64,000 nucleotides of DNA from Diplonema papillatum (Eukaryota; Euglenozoa; Diplonemea; Diplonemida; Diplonemidae): assembly GCA_030068145.1 (NCBI GenBank), contig JAPJBO010000219.1, forward strand, positions 62,001 to 126,000, given 5' to 3'. The notes beneath the pieces were generated by a model that saw nothing but the letters and a program-made list of their open reading frames with translations, was not told where the DNA came from and made no database searches. The position numbers and the translations under genes were made by a program. Positions 59,688-64,000 of the stretch are shown here, one piece after another (position 1 is the stretch's first letter; every line of letters starts with the position of its first letter).

Positions 59688-61332
59688 TACTGCATATGAG
59701 TCGATGCCAAAAGGGGGGGGGGGGGGTTTGGGCGGAAAAATCCCCGCATAGTTCACCAGGGTCTGACGGGTACTGAGGCCCCATACCCTTCCTAAAACAT
59801 CATTCTGCGTTCAAATACGCCCTCAGAAGCCTCCGGAGAGCCTTCTATGATGTCCCAAATGCGATTTTGTGGGTTTTTAGGGGGTCCCCCCGTCTGCTGG
59901 CCGTAAACCGCCATAGAAGACACATATGCAACCTGATGCTGGGTCGCTCCTCGGAGCAAAATCTCGGCCTAAACACACGTTTTCGGCGTTCTCTATCATT
60001 CTCCAGGTGCATTCGACCCTCGGACTTCATAAATTATCTCGCTTACAGGTGTTCCGGGGTGTGCAAAAACAAGGCGAATGGACCCTACAGACCGTACCAC
60101 GCCCTGCCTGTCTATACAGGCTTTGGGGTCAAATTGCGCCGCCTTGGCGCCATGTGCACCGTTTTGGTCTCGTTCGTGCTGCTTTGGGATCCACTAAGAA
60201 CTCTGGTCTGATTTGCGGGACGCTTTGCTCGGTTTTGGTGCCCACTTTCACCGTTCAAAGTGCATCCAGTGGTGAAGACTTTGCGCCGAAGCAGGAGAGG
60301 AAGCGACCCAGTAGGCGCCACTTCACCGTGAGCGGGTCTCGGAACAGAACTCAAACTGTCCCAGGTGATACTGCCGACCATGGCGGGTGTGTGCGCCACA
60401 CAGTTTGTCTGACCAAGCTCACTGCACAGGAGCTTGCCACACATCCCTCGGGTCATGTGCCGCCTCTGCAAAGTCATCCAGCGAGAAGCACTTTGCAGCC
60501 ATGGGTGAGAAAGGTGCCAGAAGGGAAGACATTGCCAGGAAAGCTCTGAAAGCCTGCCCTGAAAGCGGTGAAGCCTGCTTCAAAATCATGAAGTGAACGC
60601 GTCGTAGTCAACCGCTTCGACGACGTTTGAGAACGGCTGATGATCGCCTGTTACTTAACGCTTGTCCTACTTCGTTCACCAAGCCTTGCAGAATCACCAG
60701 AGTAGCATAACATGATGCAGGTAGAAGCCTAAACAGGCCTTAGAACAGTGAAAGTGGGCGCCAAAACCGAGGAAAGCGTCCCGCAAATCAGACCAGAGTT
60801 CTTAATGGACCCCAAAGCAGCACAACCGAAGCCCGAAACGGTGGATGTGGCGCCAAAGCCGGTGCAATTTGACCCCAAAGCCTGTATAGACAGGCAGGGC
60901 GTAGTTCGGTCTGTCCCCAATGCAGGGGGCCATTCTCCTTATCTTTGCACGTCCCGGAACACCTGTGAGTGAAAGAAACCACGAAGCCCGAGGGTCGAAT
61001 GCGCCTGGAGAGTGCTAGAGAACGCCGAAAACGTGTGTTTGGGCTGGGATCTTGCACAGAGAAGCGACCCAGCTTCAGGTTGCATATGTTTCTACTATGG
61101 CGGTTTACGGCCAGCAGACGGGGGGACCCCCTAAAAACCCACAAAATCGCATTTGGGACATCATAGAAGGCTCTCCGGAGGCTTCTGAGGGCGTATTTGA
61201 ACGCAGAATGATGTTTTAGGAAGGGTATGGGGCCTCAGTACCCGTCAGACCCTGGTGAACTATGCGGGGATTTTTCCGCCCAAACCCCCCCCCCCCCCTT
61301 TTGGCATCGTACCATATCATAGTACTGCTAAC
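59688..61332. mobile_element. palindromic element PAL-10
   Basis: Ends TACTGCATATGAGTCGATGCC and, inverted, CAGTACTATGATATGGTACG-ATGCC, then CAAAAGGGGG runs. Arms 59688-60258 and 60745-61332 are similar throughout (GAAAAATCCCCGCATAG, ACCCTTCCTAAAACATCATT, AAACACACGTTTTCGG). The ~490-bp centre has only a small ORF. Outer ends match PAL-8. Confidence 0.8.
60387..60596 (+). CDS. possible small ORF in PAL-10 centre
   Basis: A 69-codon frame; its last 32 codons (MGEKGARREDIARKALKACP ... ACFKIMK) from the ATG at 60501 look more protein-like and end at TGA 60594. It is unlike the PAL-8 protein. Weak support. Confidence 0.25.
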   Translation: MCAPHSLSDQAHCTGACHTSLGSCAASAKSSSEKHFAAMGEKGARREDIARKALKACPESGEACFKIMK

Positions 61333-62246
61333 GGTGTAGTGTATGCATACACACACGTAGCATGTACCATGGGTAACACAGTACGTATGCATAGTAGTAC
61401 TACGTACGTACCTATATGCAGTGCTGCTAGGTGGTAGCTGTGTAGAGCACTAGCACTAGGAGGTGGTGGGTAGCTGGGCTTACGCTCCACGTGCGGAGCG
61501 TGCGGATTTCCACACGTTAATTTCTTTTTTTTTCTTCTTTTGGACTTTTTTCCCCCACGTGTGCTTCCACGTGTGGATCGTACCACGTGTGGATTTTGAT
61601 ATAATTCTTCCCCACGCGTGCGTACCACAGGTTGGTCCACATGCAGGGGTGTAGGCCCACATGGGGCGCCCACACAAAAATGAGAGCGCTGCTCTGAGTA
61701 AGTCGAATCGTCGCAACATGCAACAAAAAAAATCTTGGATGAATTTGCAGCCCGTATCACAGCAGTCATACTGTCTGCTGGCGCACGAGTCCGCTATCAG
61801 GAGCCCAGCGGAAAAGCAACAGAATGGGCCACTTGGCTAATGCACGAGATCAAGTCTAGCTCGAAGATACGATAAAACAAAACATTTCTTTTGGGTACCC
61901 TACCGGGGACGAAGAAGACACGGTCCGATCAGGATGTTGATAAGACATCTCAAGGTAACGCTCAGCCACTGGAATGTTCCCACTGTGGGGCAACCGAAAA
62001 ACTGAGCGGCGGATCTTGCGCCAACGCACGGGGTGTCGAAATCCACGAGCGCACCTGTGCAAAAAACCCCGCATGCCAACAAAGTACCTAGCCCAGTCCT
62101 ATCTGGAGCGCTGGCCCGGCGAGCTACGAGGGCACAAACCTTTTCCTTTTCCCCCGTCTCTTTTCCATTCTTGCATATCAGGCCTGCATGCCCCAGCAAA
62201 AGCATTCGAAAAGAAAACAAACGAGCGTTTTACCACCTTGCGTGGT

Positions 62247-62287
62247 GTCACGGGATGTTTGGCAGCCGCTGCTAAACATCCCGTGAC
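62247..62287. repeat. 41-bp near-perfect palindrome
   Basis: GTCACGGGATGTTT pairs with AAACATCCCGTGAC, with inner GCAGC/GCTGC. The centre GGCAGCCGCTGC is also found at 54341 and 56663, each near an R1 repeat, so this may be the outer end of the R1 element. Confidence 0.75.
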
Positions 62288-63014
62288 CGAGGGCAAGCAG
62301 CCTCAGAAACGACCGGGGACCACGGGCACACCAATGCCCTCGAAAGTGAAAAACGGGCACACGTGCCCGCCCTCGTACTCGCCGACTCAGTCTCTGGAAT
62401 CGCAAGAAAGCCAAACCCCGCTAGCTCCACAAATGCTCGACCTTGACGACGCAATGGCAGGTGACGACGTCATCCGATAACCTGACTTTCAAGGCAGTGC
62501 ATGCTAATCCATGTGGTTCATGTACTTAAAAGAACTCAATGCTAAACAAACATAACGTGGGCGGCGCCGAAGCTTTACCAGCTCCGGCTGACACCATTTG
62601 CGCACTTAACCATGGTTAAGAAGACGACTGAAAGCACAGACACGAAGATAGCTCAAAGCATTTGCAAATAACACGAAAAGCCTCTAGGCAAAACCCCGTT
62701 TTCACATTTCTTTTGAATACCCTGGGGGCAAGGCTCCGGACGACGACAGAAGACGACAGGAACAGCTGCTGCAAGAAGACAACGACGCATTCTGGCCCTT
62801 CGCTGCATCGATGAACTGGTCTGCTCGGCGCCGCGGTGCCATGTCAAAGCCTGCGCAGAACACTGCATCAATTGTCATTTTCCGCTGACAGCCCGTAATC
62901 CGCTGTACCCCACACTGAGATGCCACCTTTGCGAAAGGTACACCTCATCCGAATGCTGTCACGGCTTGACAATTTCTGCTGCCACCGCACTTGATTCGTT
63001 TGAATGCAAACACT

Positions 63015-63075
63015 GCTCCGTTTTACTCCCGTGTCTGCGGGGGTGAGACGACAACTACTGCTACTACTACTGAAA
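63015..63075 (+). repeat. CTA-tailed repeat (copy 1)
   Basis: GTTTTACTCCCGTGTCTGCG, GGGGTGAGACGACAACTA then a (CTA)n-like tail. The sequence before the tail can form a CTCCCG/CGGGGG hairpin. Confidence 0.6.
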
Positions 63076-63389
63076 AGCCGAAACCGGAAAACCCCGGTTT
63101 CTGAAACCGGGAAACCGTGTTTCCAAAGTCCCCTGCCTTTTGTAAAACCCCGACAAGAACCAGGCACGAATCCAGCGGGCAAAACTTGAATCTGATCACA
63201 CTATCCCGGACGCCTTTTGACGAGGCGGCAGCGTTGCTGTTGGGAGACGAAACGGGGCAGCGGCATACTTATATATATACCGGAGCATCTTTGGCTTTTT
63301 CGACAATGTGCGCGGCGCCGTCGAGGTCTTGTAGGAGGCAGTGGAGCCTGACAAGTGACACCGTGTCGCCGGCTTCCTTGTAGAAGTGC

Positions 63390-63453
63390 AGGGTTTTACT
63401 CCCGTATCTGCGGGGGTGAGACGGCAACTATACTACTACTACTACTACTACTG
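63390..63453 (+). repeat. CTA-tailed repeat (copy 2)
   Basis: GTTTTACTCCCGTATCTGCG, GGGGTGAGACGGCAACTA, then (CTA)~8. It shares hairpin and tail with copy 1 but not the upstream DNA. Confidence 0.6.
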
Positions 63454-63481
63454 GATACCCTATCACCACAAGCACGCACTA

Positions 63482-63560
63482 AGCTGAACTTCACAAACAC
63501 AAAAAAGGTCGAAAGACACCAATCTGCACGCCCGTTCGGGATCGTCGGAAACACAAAAAA
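63482..63560 (+). promoter_or_regulatory. leader block shared with 20536-20612
   Basis: CACAAACACAAAAAAGGTCG ... GGGATCGTCGGAAACACAAA, ending seven bases before the exon acceptor at 63567. Its position at the end of an intron argues against a simple promoter role at this copy. Confidence 0.4.
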
Positions 63561-63567
63561 ACGACAG

Positions 63568-64000
63568 TTCCTGATCGCGATCTTCCTGCTCATCGTGAAG
63601 CTGCTGATGGACATCGGCTGCGAAGTGTACATCTTCCTGAAGCGGAGGCGCACGATCCTGCAGAAGATGGAGTGGGCAGAGTTCGACTACAGCGACGACG
63701 AGGCGGACCAGCCGGGCGACGGCCAAGGGGGGCACAAGTGCTACGAGCTGCCGAGCCTCGGTGCAAAGGGTTCGTCTGTGTTGGAGGCCAGCGAGGTTCC
63801 TGAAACACGGTCGTGGAATGGGCTGAAGGACGAAATCGCGAATCCGCTTCTAGACTGGGACGCGTTGAAGGGGGAAGTCAATGCGGACGTCGTGAGCAGG
63901 CAGAAGTCCGAAGACCGGACATGGCTTGAGCTCGTCGCCGATGCCAACACCGAAGGATCGCCCTCCGTGGCCCCGGGTTTTCGGCGGCCCAGCGGGTTCA
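63568..64000 (+). CDS. large membrane receptor-like protein, exon 5 (runs off window)
   Basis: Opens in phase 0 with FLIAIFLLIVKLLMDIGCEV, completing the helix begun in exon 4. A basic KRRRTILQK (inside-positive) and a cytoplasmic acidic tail (EFDYSDDEADQPGDG ... RTWLELVADANTEG) follow without a stop to the window edge. No kinase or other enzymatic domain is seen yet. The gene thus exceeds 10.8 kb. Confidence 0.7.

Larger units (their letters stand above)
59658..63567 (+). other. 3.9-kb intron 4 of receptor-like gene
   Basis: GTATGT donor, AACGACAG acceptor, phase 0 on both sides; joining fuses MIAAAMI with FLIAIFLLIVKLLMD into one helix. It contains PAL-10, TAC-rich DNA (61330-61470), CCACACGTG-rich DNA (61490-61640), a 41-bp palindrome (62247), R1 (62498), two CTA-tailed repeats and the shared leader block. 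Confidence 0.6.

Overview
This is a nuclear segment from a eukaryotic microbe, most likely an alga or other protist. Genes are few, have GC-rich exons and are split by introns. Most of the DNA is transposons, satellites and broken repeats, and there is no operon, Shine-Dalgarno or bacterial gene density. I cannot fix the lineage. The threonine/proline-rich APT linkers and the TRP-like polytopic membrane tail are common in protist and algal surface proteins.

Layout. 0-6 kb: a START-domain gene whose 3' end is repeated about three times, then a 302-bp tandem array made from the endonuclease domain of a LINE. 6-20.5 kb: almost no genes. It holds a deletion derivative of the YR retroelement found at 26 kb, a 2.4-kb foldback element built of 41-bp satellite units, and a chain of palindromic elements ending in runs of G or C. 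20.6-22.3 kb: a membrane protein gene with an acidic repeat tail. 23-31 kb: an SSU-rRNA-like scrap, SINE-like repeats, and an apparently intact 4.85-kb tyrosine-recombinase retroelement (Gag, YR, RT/RNase H) inserted in a SINE. 31-36.7 kb: palindromic elements, a copy of an exon with a (CAG)~49 tract, and a three-exon SPRY-like gene. 37-43.3 kb: LINE remnants, a palindromic element carrying a 114-aa ORF, and a 741-bp-arm inverted duplication of a LINE RNase H region. 44.2-45.4 kb: a type I membrane protein gene. 45.4-53 kb: repeats. 53.2 kb to the right edge: one large membrane-receptor-like gene that I rebuild from five exons, with transposons sitting in its introns.

The six introns I could place by reading frame all start with GTRTGY and end with CAG. 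In each case the codon phase on both sides matches. This makes the two multi-exon models more credible and shows that long stretches that look like empty repeat DNA are introns. Several mobile elements nest in a readable order: the YR element inside a SINE, a hAT-like element with an 8-bp target duplication inside another SINE, and palindromic elements sharing G-runs. The palindromic elements that end in G/C runs, two of them with small ORFs between long arms, are the best candidates for something undescribed.
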